Source of the DNA: an uncultured Oscillospiraceae bacterium
GTDB taxonomy: Bacteria; Bacillota; Clostridia; Oscillospirales; Oscillospiraceae
Direction: 5' to 3'
Assembly: GCA_944385455.1 (NCBI GenBank)
Contig: CALWXI010000149.1
Coordinates: 1-32,241, forward strand
DNA length: 32,241 bases
The position numbers and the translations under genes were made by a program. This document shows, one piece after another, positions 7,991-16,145 of the stretch. The notes beneath the pieces are model-generated. The model made no database searches. It was not told where the DNA came from and saw only the letters and a program-made list of their open reading frames with translations. How positions within the stretch are numbered: the first letter of the stretch is position 1; each line of letters begins with the position of its first letter.

Positions 7991-8148
7991 CGGGCGCGTC
8001 TGCGCTGTGGTTGAGACAGATTTGTTGGTTTTTTGCAGGCATCCAGGATGTTTTTGGAAGACAGAGGGAGCAAATTTCTCCTGCCGCGGTGCCTGCCGGC
8101 AGTATGAATGCCTGCCTGTGGGGCAAACTGTCTGCAGGACGCGTGCCG
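7991..8148 (+). ncRNA. Candidate structured RNA or riboregulatory leader of murA
   Basis: The RNA from the promoter at 7952-7980 can fold into a closed structure. A closing stem pairs 7991-8003 with 8134-8148 (13 pairs, two bulged G). A second stem pairs 8014-8024 with 8124-8133 (10 pairs, one bulged A). An internal bubble (8025-8034 and 8116-8123) follows. A perfect 8-bp stem pairs 8035-8042 with 8108-8115. Two apical hairpins use 8067-8070/8078-8081 and 8081-8086/8097-8102; they share one base and cannot form fully together. No T-run separates it from murA. The closing stem, bubble and terminal arm recall 6S RNA, but I recognise no family signature. Confidence 0.5.
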
Positions 8149-8190
8149 GTTACCGAAGAAATATGAGTTCCTTGAAGAGAGGGTTCAGAC

Positions 8191-9489
8191 TTGACAAAAT
8201 ATATTGTGCAGGGCGGAAAGCCCCTGTTCGGCGAGGTGGAGATCAGCGGCGCCAAGAATGCCGCTGTGGCCATCATTCCCGCCGCGCTGCTGGTGGACGG
8301 AGTCTGCCGCATTGAAAATATCCCCCAGATCTCCGATGTGACGCTGTGCCTGCGGATTTTGGAAGAATTGGGTGCCAATATCCGCCCCGTCAACCGCCAC
8401 ACCGTGGAGATCGACTGCCGTCATATCCATTCCACCCGGACCAGTTATGAGCTGGCCCGGCGTATCCGCGCCTCCTATTATCTCATCGGGGCCCTGCTGG
8501 GCCGCTTCGGTCAGGCCGAGGTGGCCATGCCCGGCGGGTGCAATTTCGGCGTCCGCCCCATCGACCAGCATGTCAAGGGATTTGCCACTCTGGGAGCCAA
8601 GGTGGTGGTGGAGGGCGGTTTTATCCGCGCCTCCGCCGAGGGCAGGCGCCTGCGCGGCGCCAACATCTATCTGGATGTGGTATCCGTGGGCGCCACCATG
8701 AACATTATGATGGCCGCCGTCATGGCGGAGGGGAATACCGTTATTGAAAACGCCGCCAAGGAGCCCCACATCGTGGACTTGGCCAACTTCCTCAATTCCA
8801 TGGGCGCCAACATCCGGGGCGCCGGCACCGACACCATCAAGATCCGGGGGGTGGACAGCCTCTCCGGCGGCTCCTACGCCATCATTCCGGATCAGATCGA
8901 AGCGGGCACCTATATGGCGGCTGTGGCGGCCACCGGCGGACAGGTACTGGTGAAGAACATCATTCCCAAGCACATGGACTGCATCACCGCCAAGCTGCAG
9001 GAGTGCGGCGTGGAGGTGGAGGAGCATGAGGACACCCTTCTGGTCCGCCGTACCGGCAAGCTCCGCCGGGCCAACGTCAAGACGCTGCCCTACCCCGGCT
9101 TTCCCACGGATATGCAGCCCCAGATCACGGCGGTGCTGTGCCTGGCGGAGGGTACCTCTCTGGTGACGGAGAGTGTGTGGAGCAACCGTTACCAGTACGT
9201 GGACGAACTCAAGCGCATGGGGGCCAACATCCAGGTGGACGACAAGACCGCTGTGGTGGAGGGAGTGGACCATCTCACCGGCGCGCCCATCCAGGCCTGT
9301 GACCTGCGGGCCGGCGCCGCCATGGTCATCGCCGCACTGGCGGCGCAGGGCTGCAGCGAGATCAGCCGCGTGCAGTATATCGAGCGGGGCTATGAGGACA
9401 TCGTGGACAAGCTCCGGGCCCTGGGAGCCGACATCCGGTCCGTGGAAGAGCCGGAGGAGACCGACGAATTGAAGGCGCAGATCAGCTGA
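8191..9489 (+). CDS. murA: UDP-N-acetylglucosamine 1-carboxyvinyltransferase MurA
   Basis: MurA transfers enolpyruvate from PEP to UDP-GlcNAc, the first committed step of peptidoglycan synthesis, in the cytoplasm. The 432-residue length is standard. Visible motifs are ISGAKNAA with the substrate-binding Lys-Asn near residue 22, and MPGGCNFGVRPIDQH with C117 in the position of the catalytic, fosfomycin-reactive cysteine. The start is a TTG at 8191, eight bases after GAGAGGG; no ATG or GTG would give the conserved N-terminus. It sits between walI and walJ, an insertion into the usual walRKHIJ order, and has its own promoter and long leader. Confidence 0.97.
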   Translation: MTKYIVQGGKPLFGEVEISGAKNAAVAIIPAALLVDGVCRIENIPQISDVTLCLRILEELGANIRPVNRHTVEIDCRHIHSTRTSYELARRIRASYYLIGALLGRFGQAEVAMPGGCNFGVRPIDQHVKGFATLGAKVVVEGGFIRASAEGRRLRGANIYLDVVSVGATMNIMMAAVMAEGNTVIENAAKEPHIVDLANFLNSMGANIRGAGTDTIKIRGVDSLSGGSYAIIPDQIEAGTYMAAVAATGGQVLVKNIIPKHMDCITAKLQECGVEVEEHEDTLLVRRTGKLRRANVKTLPYPGFPTDMQPQITAVLCLAEGTSLVTESVWSNRYQYVDELKRMGANIQVDDKTAVVEGVDHLTGAPIQACDLRAGAAMVIAALAAQGCSEISRVQYIERGYEDIVDKLRALGADIRSVEEPEETDELKAQIS

Positions 9490-9530
9490 GCTGCGCGATC
9501 TTATATCATTATTAATATGCATATGCACTG

Positions 9531-9590
9531 CGTCCGCTGAGGAGGATGGCGACCCTTAGTCGGCGTTCTCTTGAGCGGACGTTTTACTTT
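9531..9590 (+). terminator. Compound hairpin with T-rich tail between murA and walJ
   Basis: CGTCCGCT (9531-9538) pairs perfectly with AGCGGACG (9574-9581). The 35-base interval contains a smaller hairpin, CGAC (9550-9553) with GTCG (9559-9562). TTTT-AC-TTTT follows at 9582-9591. It is a plausible terminator for murA, or an attenuator in front of walJ, whose start lies only 23 bases further on. An AT-rich tract (9500-9525) precedes it. Confidence 0.5.
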
Positions 9591-9612
9591 TCGATTGAAT
9601 GAGGGATCATCT

Positions 9613-10413
9613 TTGACCACCGTACATACACTGGCCAGCGGGTCCTCCGGGAACGCGCTGCTGCTCTCCTGTGACGGGACCCATCTTTTGATGGATGCCG
9701 GCATCTCCTGCCGCCGGATCACGGCGGCGCTGGGGCAGCTGGGACTGACACTGGAGGATCTGGACGCCGTTTTCATCACCCATACCCATACCGACCATAT
9801 TGCCGGACTGCGGACCATGCTGCGGCGGAGTGGATTTCCGCTTCTGGCCACGCAGAGGACCTGCCGGGAGCTGGAGTACCGGCTGGAGGCCGCGGCGGAC
9901 CGGCTGGAGCCGGTGGCTCTGAGCCGCCCCGTCACGGTGGGAGACTGCACCGTGACCGCTTTTTCTACTTCCCACGACGCTCCCGGCTGCTGCGGCTACC
10001 GCATCGATACCGCCGACGGCGGTGTGGGGCTGCTGACGGACACGGGTTATGTCACCGAGGCGGCGGCGGAGATTCTGCCGGGGACCGATCTGGTGGTGCT
10101 GGAGGCAAACCATGACCCGGATACCCTTTGCAGCGGGCCGTATCCCGATTCCCTCAAGCGGCGCATCCTGGGAGATGCGGGACACCTGTCCAACGGGGAA
10201 GCCGCCCGGTTTGCGGTGACGCTGGCGGGTTCCGGCGCCTCGGAGATCGTGCTGGCTCACCTGAGCCGGGAGCACAATACCCCCGCCATGGCCATCCATG
10301 CGGTGGAGACCGCTCTTTCCGCGGCGGAGCTGGCGCCCAGGCTCTCAGTGGCGCCCCGGGACAGTCTGAGCGCTCCGCTGACGGTTTGCAGGAGGGCGTC
10401 ATGCAGCGGGTGA
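9613..10413 (+). CDS. walJ: WalJ (YycJ) metallo-beta-lactamase-fold hydrolase
   Basis: The 266-residue protein is a beta-CASP-free MBL-fold enzyme. The metal-binding motif HTHTDH is present (about residues 57-62), and later ligands are STSHDAPG, TDTGY and VLEANHD. WalJ/YycJ proteins are cytosolic, have been linked to DNA exonuclease activity and cell-division coordination, and are the usual tail gene of the wal cluster. The TTG at 9613 is chosen: GAGGGAT lies eight bases upstream and it gives the typical N-terminus TVHTLASGSSGN. An earlier TTG at 9571 falls inside the hairpin. The gene end overlaps rlmH by 13 bases. Confidence 0.9.
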   Translation: MTTVHTLASGSSGNALLLSCDGTHLLMDAGISCRRITAALGQLGLTLEDLDAVFITHTHTDHIAGLRTMLRRSGFPLLATQRTCRELEYRLEAAADRLEPVALSRPVTVGDCTVTAFSTSHDAPGCCGYRIDTADGGVGLLTDTGYVTEAAAEILPGTDLVVLEANHDPDTLCSGPYPDSLKRRILGDAGHLSNGEAARFAVTLAGSGASEIVLAHLSREHNTPAMAIHAVETALSAAELAPRLSVAPRDSLSAPLTVCRRASCSG

Positions 10414-10883
10414 GCGTCATCTGTGTGGGGAAGCTGAAGGAGCGGTTCTATATTGAGGCCGCCGGGGAGTACGGCAAACGACTTTCCCGCTTCTGCCGGC
10501 TGGAACTCATCGAGCTGCCGGAGGAGCGGCTGCCGGAGGATCCGTCTCCGGCTCAGATCGAAGCCGCTCTGGAAAAGGAGGCGGCGGCCATCCGGGCAAA
10601 GGTTCCCCAGGGGGCCTGTCTGGTGGCGATGTGCGTGGAAGGGGAGGCCTGCTCCAGCCCGGCTCTGGCCCGGCGGATGGCCGGATGGGCGGACCGGGGC
10701 GTGAGCCATATCGCCTTCGTGGTGGGGAGTTCCTTCGGGCTGCATCCTTCTGTGAAAGAAGCGGCGGCGCTGCGGCTTTCCATGTCTCCCATGACCTTTC
10801 CCCATCACCTGGCCAGGGTGATGCTGCTGGAGCAGATCTACCGGGCCTATCAGATCAATGCCGGTTCCAAGTATCATAAGTAA
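10401..10883 (+). CDS. rlmH: 23S rRNA pseudouridine-1915 N3-methyltransferase RlmH
   Basis: RlmH methylates pseudouridine 1915 in helix 69 of 23S rRNA using SAM, with a SPOUT trefoil-knot fold. At 160 residues it is the standard size. It starts with SVICVGKLKERF and ends with the highly conserved block SMTFPHHLARVMLLEQIYRA...YHK; FVVGSSFGLHP forms the SAM-binding knot region (the usual text is GGPxG, here GSSFG, a small deviation). GGAGGG lies four bases before the ATG. Its placement after walJ is also found in other Firmicutes. Confidence 0.95.
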   Translation: MQRVSVICVGKLKERFYIEAAGEYGKRLSRFCRLELIELPEERLPEDPSPAQIEAALEKEAAAIRAKVPQGACLVAMCVEGEACSSPALARRMAGWADRGVSHIAFVVGSSFGLHPSVKEAAALRLSMSPMTFPHHLARVMLLEQIYRAYQINAGSKYHK

Positions 10884-10902
10884 CGGCGGGTGCCGTTTTT
10901 TT
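10882..10902 (+). terminator. Short intrinsic terminator after rlmH
   Basis: AACGGC (10882-10887) pairs with GCCGTT (10892-10897) around a GGGT loop and runs into seven T. It overlaps the rlmH stop codon. Only 25 bases separate it from the next gene and no clear promoter was found between, so it may be leaky. Confidence 0.6.
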
Positions 10903-10927
10903 AAGATTTCAGAGGAGGAGCAGCATT

Positions 10928-12655
10928 ATGGATTTCATGAAAGAGTACGAGAAATGGCTTGCCAGCCCCGCTTTGTCTGACGCAGAGCGTGCGGAGCTGG
11001 AGGCGATCCGCAGCGATCCCAAGGAGATCGAGTCCCGGTTTTACGGGCCGCTGGAGTTCGGCACCGCCGGACTGCGGGGTACCATGTACACTGGACTGCA
11101 CAATATGAATATCCATGTGATCCGCTGGGCCACCCAGGGCTTTGCCGATGTCATCACCGCCGAGGGCGAGGAGGGCAAGCGCCGGGGTGTGGCCATCTGC
11201 ATGGACTGCCGGAACCACTCCATGGAGTTTGCCCGGGCCGCGGCGGAGGTCTGCGCCGCCAACGGCATCCATGTGCGGATCTTTGAGTCCCTGCGCCCCA
11301 CGCCCGAACTGAGTTTTGCCGTGCGGGAGTATCACTGCCAGGCCGGCATCAACGTCACCGCCAGCCACAACCCCAAGGAGTACAATGGTTATAAGGTCTA
11401 CTGGGAGGACGGCGCCCAGCTGCCGCCTCACCACGCCGACGCCATTGCCCGCCGCCTGGGCGAGATCGACATCTTCCGCGACATCAAGACGATGCCCTAT
11501 GATGAGGCCGTCTCCAAGGGCCTCATTGAGATCCTGGGCGAGGAGACTGATGAGAAGTTCCTCTCCCACGTCATGGCCCAGGTCAATGACCGGGAGACAG
11601 TGGCCAAGGTGGCCGACACCTTCAAGCTGGTCTACACCCCCTTCCACGGCACCGGCCACAAGCTGATCCCCGAGGCGCTGCGGCGTCTGGGCATCCGGCA
11701 CCTGATCTGCGTGCCTGAGCAGATGGTCATTGACGGCGATTTCCCCACCGTGGTGTCTCCCAACCCGGAGAATCCCGAGGGCTTTGCTCTGGCGGTGGAG
11801 CTCGCCAAGAAAGAGGGGGCCGACTTCATTCTGGGCTCCGACCCCGACGCTGACCGCGTGGGTATCATGGTCAAGACCAAGAGCGGCGAGTTCAAGGTGA
11901 TCTCCGGCAACCAGACCGGTGTTTTGATGCTGGATTACCTCATCGGCGCCATGAAGCGGGCCGGTAAGCTGCCGGAAAAGCCCGTGATGCTCAAGACCAT
12001 CGTCACCACCGAGATGGCCCGGAAGGTGGCCGAGGTCAACGGCCTGCAGAGCTTCGACACCTTCACCGGCTTCAAGTTCCTGGCGGAAAAGAAAGACAAG
12101 CTGGAGAGCACCGGCGAAGGGAAGGTCATTTTCTCTTACGAGGAGTCCTACGGCTATATGTTCGGCGATTATGTCCGGGACAAGGACGCCGTCACCGCCT
12201 CCCTGATGCTCACGGAGATGGCCGCCTGGTATGCCGCCCAGGGCATGACTCTGGCCGACGCCCTGGATGCCCTTTTTGAGAAGTACGGCTACTATGCCGA
12301 AAAGACCTGCAATCTGGTCATGCCCGGCCTGGACGGCCTAAAGGACATGGCCAGCCTGATGAAGTCCCTGCGGGAGAATCCGCCGGCGGAGCTGTCCGGC
12401 GTGAAGGTGGCCGCGTGGAAGGACTATCAGGACGGCTCTGTGGTGGACAGCGCCACCGGTGCCCGGAGCCAGATGGAGCTCAAGGGTTCCAATGTGCTGC
12501 GCTTCGAGATGGCCGACGGCACCTCCGTCATCGTCCGGCCCTCCGGAACCGAGCCCAAGATCAAAGTGTACATCCTTACCCAAGGCAAAGATGCTGCTGA
12601 CGCCCAGGCGAATGTGGCGAAATACAGCAAGTGGGTGGACACCCTGAAGAAATGA
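10928..12655 (+). CDS. Phospho-sugar mutase (phosphoglucomutase/phosphomannomutase type)
   Basis: The 575-residue enzyme belongs to the alpha-D-phosphohexomutase family and interconverts hexose 1- and 6-phosphates, feeding glycogen, UDP-glucose and envelope sugar synthesis. The four family landmarks are present in order: catalytic phosphoserine loop TASHNPKEYNGYK, metal-binding loop GSDPDADRVG, sugar-binding loop EESYGYM, and phosphate-binding loop RPSGTEPKIKVY. The length and N-terminus resemble PgcA-type enzymes of Firmicutes. GAGGAGGAG precedes the ATG. It is bounded downstream by a strong terminator. Whether glucose, mannose or both are used cannot be read from the sequence. Confidence 0.95.
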   Translation: MDFMKEYEKWLASPALSDAERAELEAIRSDPKEIESRFYGPLEFGTAGLRGTMYTGLHNMNIHVIRWATQGFADVITAEGEEGKRRGVAICMDCRNHSMEFARAAAEVCAANGIHVRIFESLRPTPELSFAVREYHCQAGINVTASHNPKEYNGYKVYWEDGAQLPPHHADAIARRLGEIDIFRDIKTMPYDEAVSKGLIEILGEETDEKFLSHVMAQVNDRETVAKVADTFKLVYTPFHGTGHKLIPEALRRLGIRHLICVPEQMVIDGDFPTVVSPNPENPEGFALAVELAKKEGADFILGSDPDADRVGIMVKTKSGEFKVISGNQTGVLMLDYLIGAMKRAGKLPEKPVMLKTIVTTEMARKVAEVNGLQSFDTFTGFKFLAEKKDKLESTGEGKVIFSYEESYGYMFGDYVRDKDAVTASLMLTEMAAWYAAQGMTLADALDALFEKYGYYAEKTCNLVMPGLDGLKDMASLMKSLRENPPAELSGVKVAAWKDYQDGSVVDSATGARSQMELKGSNVLRFEMADGTSVIVRPSGTEPKIKVYILTQGKDAADAQANVAKYSKWVDTLKK

Positions 12656-12685
12656 TTGCATAACGGAAAACGATGGCATACAGGA

Positions 12686-12722
12686 AGAGGAGACGCCCTG
12701 CCGGGGCGCCTCCTCTTTGTTT
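12686..12722 (+). terminator. Intrinsic terminator after the phosphohexomutase gene
   Basis: AAGAGGAG and CGCCC on the left pair with GGGCG and CTCCTCTT on the right (12686-12717), with one A/C mismatch and a short loop at about 12699-12703; TTTGTTTT follows. Confidence 0.85.
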
Positions 12723-12982
12723 TCCGCCGCTGGCCGGCAAAGGTATATACACATAGAATGAAATCTGCTGCAGGATTTTTCTTGCTATTCTGAAAGGTGG
12801 GTGATAGAATAAAAAATGGCCATTTTTTGTCTAAACCCCGTACTTTGTTGAGAAAAAGGAAGGGGGAGGGGCACCCACAGCATCTTGTGGTTGCGTCCGC
12901 GCGGGCCTCATGTTCTGGAAGAAAATCCGCCCCGGAGAGACAGGACGGGATATTATTCGACGAAACGTGCAGGGATGATGGC
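12723..12982 (+). promoter_or_regulatory. Promoter and leader region of the c-di-GMP operon
   Basis: TTGCTA (12782-12787) and TAGAAT (12805-12810) are spaced by 17 bases. An 18-base perfect palindrome, A6-TGGCCA-T6, follows directly at 12811-12828, over the expected transcript start. The leader of about 165 bases contains a small hairpin (CCACA 12875-12879 with TGTGG 12886-12890). I searched by eye for c-di-GMP riboswitch signatures and found none. The coding frame is open upstream of 12983, but that part is low-complexity and shows no domain. Confidence 0.6.
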
Positions 12983-15900
12983 ATGAAGAACCCGACGCAA
13001 AAATCGAATTGGAAGGTCTATGCGCTGTTTACACTGCTGCTGGCGGCAGTGGCGGCGGTATCCGTGCTGCTTTTTTGCAGCTCCATGCAGACTCGCAGCG
13101 TTGTCACACGGTATACCACCGCGTATCTCGCGGATGTGTCCGGTCAGATGGCGTCCAGCCTGGACAGCCGGCTGTTGAGCTCCGCCCGTGCACTGCAGAT
13201 CATCCGGGACAGCGCGATACGGTTTTCGGAGGAGGAGGCGGAGGCCTTTCTGGAGCGCAGGCAGCTTTTTTCCGGCTATGATGAGCTGCGGATGTTCCGC
13301 TCCGCCGGAGAGGCGGAGGCCTGGGTCAGGGAGGCATATCCGGAGATTGATCCGCAGGTGCGGATGACGGAGGAAGGAGCGTGTCTGCTGTTCGTTCCGG
13401 GCGAGGAGGCGCTGCTGCACTGTGTACAGGATCCGGAGGGCAAAGATCCGGCCATCCTGGTGGGAATTGAGGACGGAGAAATGCTGCAGGCGCTGCTGGA
13501 GACGGAGAACTTCGGCGGTGCGGGCGGGTCTCTGGTCGCCGGTGCGGACGGAAGCGTCGTGGCGATGCCGCGGAACAACGGCTGCGGCGCGGCGCTGGCC
13601 GCCCTGTGGGAAACAGGCGGACAGGGGGAGACGCAGCAGGCGCTGGAGCGAATGCGGACGGACGCCGCCGGGGGGACGGAGGGAACGGTCTCTCTGCCGG
13701 AGACCCAGGCGGGATCTCTGCTGGTGCATTACGAGCCGCTGGAGTATCCCGGATGGAGTCTGATCACGGCCATTCCGGAGAGCGCCGTCAGCGATGGCAT
13801 CGACCGGATTTCTCTGGGAAACCGGATCCTGACGGGTGCCGTGATCCTGGTGCTGTTTTTGAGCCTGCTGCTGGCGCTGAGCAACAGCCGCCGCCGGCGG
13901 GAACTGGAGCGAATCACCTTTTCCGATCAGCTGACCTGCGGCATGAACGATACCCGTTTCTGCATGGTGGCCGGCGATCTGCTGGAGCGGCACCGCTGGG
14001 AATACGTGCTGGTTTCCATGGACATCCAGGACTTCAAATTCATCAACAAGGCATTCGGCACACAGCAGGGGAACCGGACATTGCAGCATGTCTATCGGAT
14101 CCTAAGCGCCGCATTGCAGGAAGAGGAGCCCCTGGCCCGGGACTGCGGAGATGTGTTCTATTTTCTGCTCAAGGAGCGGGACGAGGCCCGGATCTGCAGC
14201 CGTCTGCAGCAGATCTTCCAGCAGGTGAATCAGTTCAATACACAGCAGGAGGCCCCCTACGTGCTGGAGCTGTATTTCGGTATTTACGCGCCTCAGGGGG
14301 ACGGCGAGTCCATCCAGGATATGCAGGAGAAGGCCAATCTGGCCAGGAAGCGGAAAAAGGGCGATCAGCGCTACCGGTACAGCTTTTACGACGAGGAACT
14401 GCAGCAAAAGCTCCTGGAGGAGAAGGACCTGATGGGGATGGTGGAAGGAGCCGTCCGGAAGGGCGAGTTCGTGGTATATCTGCAGCCCAAGGTCCGCCTG
14501 GCGGATCAGCGCATCGTGGGGGCGGAAGCCCTCATCCGTTGGAACCACCCGGAGCGGGGGCTGCTGGCGCCGGCCGACTTCATTCCGGCTGCTGAGCGGC
14601 ACCATCAGATCTGCCGCCTGGACCGGCTGGTGTTTGAGGAGATCTGCCGGATTCTGGCCCGCTGGAAGCAGGAGGGGAGGGAGCTGCCCGCCATTTCAGT
14701 GAACCTCTCCCGGCAGAATCTGGAGAGCTCCGCCTTTTTGCGGGAGTATCGGGAGCTCTGCCTGCGGTATGAGGTCTCTCCCAGTCTCATCGAGTTCGAA
14801 CTGACGGAGACCATCCTCTTTGAAAATCCCAAGGGCGTCAGGGCCTGCATCGACGAAATGCATGCCCTGGGCTTCCAGTGTTCACTGGATGACTTCGGCG
14901 CCGGCTTTTCCTCCCTGGGACTGCTCAACGATCTGGATGTGGATACCATCAAGCTGGATCGGAGCTTCTTCTGGAACAAGCGCAGCGGCCAGCGGAGCCT
15001 TCGGATCGTGGAGGCCATTTTGAAGCTGGCGGCTCAGCTGCACATCCGCACTGTGGCGGAGGGAATCGACGATGCGGGTCAGGTGGCTTATCTGCGCCGG
15101 GCGGCCTGCGATCTGGTACAGGGCTTTTTCTTCTTCAAGCCCATGCCGGTGGAGGAATTCGAGGCCACGGCGTTTGAAGAGGGACGGCTGCGGTACATGC
15201 CGCCGCTGGACAAGATGTCCGCTCCCCTGGAACGGGAGGGACCGGAGGATTTGCTGCACATGGAGGAGCAGCCCAACAGCGGTCTGGTGGCGTTCTCCTA
15301 TGATGTCAAACGAGACCGTGCGGTCTTCTCCGCCGCCTTTTCACCGGTAATGGAGGGGCGGTGCGATTTCCAGGCCGCCTCGGCGTTCTTCCGCAAGTCG
15401 GAACTGATCCATGACAGCGACCGGGAGGATTTTTTCCGAGTGCTGGAACGCTGCCGCCGGGAGGACATCTGGGTGGAGACTACGCTGCGTTTCTATATGT
15501 CTCAGGGGCGCTATGAGTGGCTGGAGCTGTTTTTGCACAACGACGGCGACTCCGGCTATCTGTCCGGTGTGCTCATCAATCTGGCCCACTGGCGCAGCGA
15601 GCTGGACCGCTGGCGGGAGAAGGCCAACCGGGACGCGCTGACCGGCCTTTACAACCGGGAGTTTTTGGAGCAGTACGTCAGGGAACAGCTGAAAGACGGC
15701 AGCCTGACCTCGGCGGCGCTGATCTTCATCGACATCGACGATTTCAAGCGGGCCAACGACACCCTGGGCCACGTGGTGGGCGACGATATTTTGTGCTGTG
15801 TGGCCAAGCGGGCGCTGGGCGTGTTCCGTCACAGCGACATTGTGGCCCGGTACGGCGGTGATGAGTTTTTGATCTTTGTGCCCTCAGTGGGGCGCGAGAT

Positions 15901-16132
15901 CCTGCGGACCCGGCTGGAGCAGCTTTGCGGCGTGTTCCACTATCCCTACCGCAACGGTACGCTGCATTATCAGATCTCGGGCAGCATCGGCGCCGCCCTT
16001 TATCCGGAAGGCGGTCTGGATTACGAGACGCTGCTGAAGCATGCCGACGCAGCGCTCTATGCCGCCAAAAGTGCCGGAAAAGACCGGTATGTGCTTTACG
16101 AACCGGAACAGCCCCTGCAGGGCGGGGAATGA
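12983..16132 (+). CDS. Membrane GGDEF(degenerate)-EAL-PAS-GGDEF cyclic-di-GMP protein
   Basis: The 1049-residue protein has TM1 (about 10-32), an extracytoplasmic Cache-like sensor (33-280) and TM2 (281-300). A degenerate GGDEF domain follows (about 310-465; signature CGDVF at 388-392). The EAL domain (about 494-730) retains E515 of EAL, SVNLS, ELTET, DDFGAG, KLDRS, AEG and QGFFF, so it should hydrolyse c-di-GMP. A PAS-like region (about 770-870) precedes a second GGDEF (883-1043) with intact GGDEF at 958-962 and an RxxD inhibitory site (RHSD, 949-952) five residues before it, so synthesis is also expected. The start at ATG 12983 follows AGGG by eight bases. It is the first gene of a four-gene operon. 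Confidence 0.9.
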   Translation: MKNPTQKSNWKVYALFTLLLAAVAAVSVLLFCSSMQTRSVVTRYTTAYLADVSGQMASSLDSRLLSSARALQIIRDSAIRFSEEEAEAFLERRQLFSGYDELRMFRSAGEAEAWVREAYPEIDPQVRMTEEGACLLFVPGEEALLHCVQDPEGKDPAILVGIEDGEMLQALLETENFGGAGGSLVAGADGSVVAMPRNNGCGAALAALWETGGQGETQQALERMRTDAAGGTEGTVSLPETQAGSLLVHYEPLEYPGWSLITAIPESAVSDGIDRISLGNRILTGAVILVLFLSLLLALSNSRRRRELERITFSDQLTCGMNDTRFCMVAGDLLERHRWEYVLVSMDIQDFKFINKAFGTQQGNRTLQHVYRILSAALQEEEPLARDCGDVFYFLLKERDEARICSRLQQIFQQVNQFNTQQEAPYVLELYFGIYAPQGDGESIQDMQEKANLARKRKKGDQRYRYSFYDEELQQKLLEEKDLMGMVEGAVRKGEFVVYLQPKVRLADQRIVGAEALIRWNHPERGLLAPADFIPAAERHHQICRLDRLVFEEICRILARWKQEGRELPAISVNLSRQNLESSAFLREYRELCLRYEVSPSLIEFELTETILFENPKGVRACIDEMHALGFQCSLDDFGAGFSSLGLLNDLDVDTIKLDRSFFWNKRSGQRSLRIVEAILKLAAQLHIRTVAEGIDDAGQVAYLRRAACDLVQGFFFFKPMPVEEFEATAFEEGRLRYMPPLDKMSAPLEREGPEDLLHMEEQPNSGLVAFSYDVKRDRAVFSAAFSPVMEGRCDFQAASAFFRKSELIHDSDREDFFRVLERCRREDIWVETTLRFYMSQGRYEWLELFLHNDGDSGYLSGVLINLAHWRSELDRWREKANRDALTGLYNREFLEQYVREQLKDGSLTSAALIFIDIDDFKRANDTLGHVVGDDILCCVAKRALGVFRHSDIVARYGGDEFLIFVPSVGREILRTRLEQLCGVFHYPYRNGTLHYQISGSIGAALYPEGGLDYETLLKHADAALYAAKSAGKDRYVLYEPEQPLQGGE

Positions 16133-16145
16133 AAGAAGGGTATTC

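Noticed and set aside
12817..12982. c-di-GMP riboswitch in the leader of the c-di-GMP operon
   Set aside because: I looked for the conserved GCAAACC and GGACGCAAAGCC-type segments of the class I riboswitch and similar class II features; none is present.
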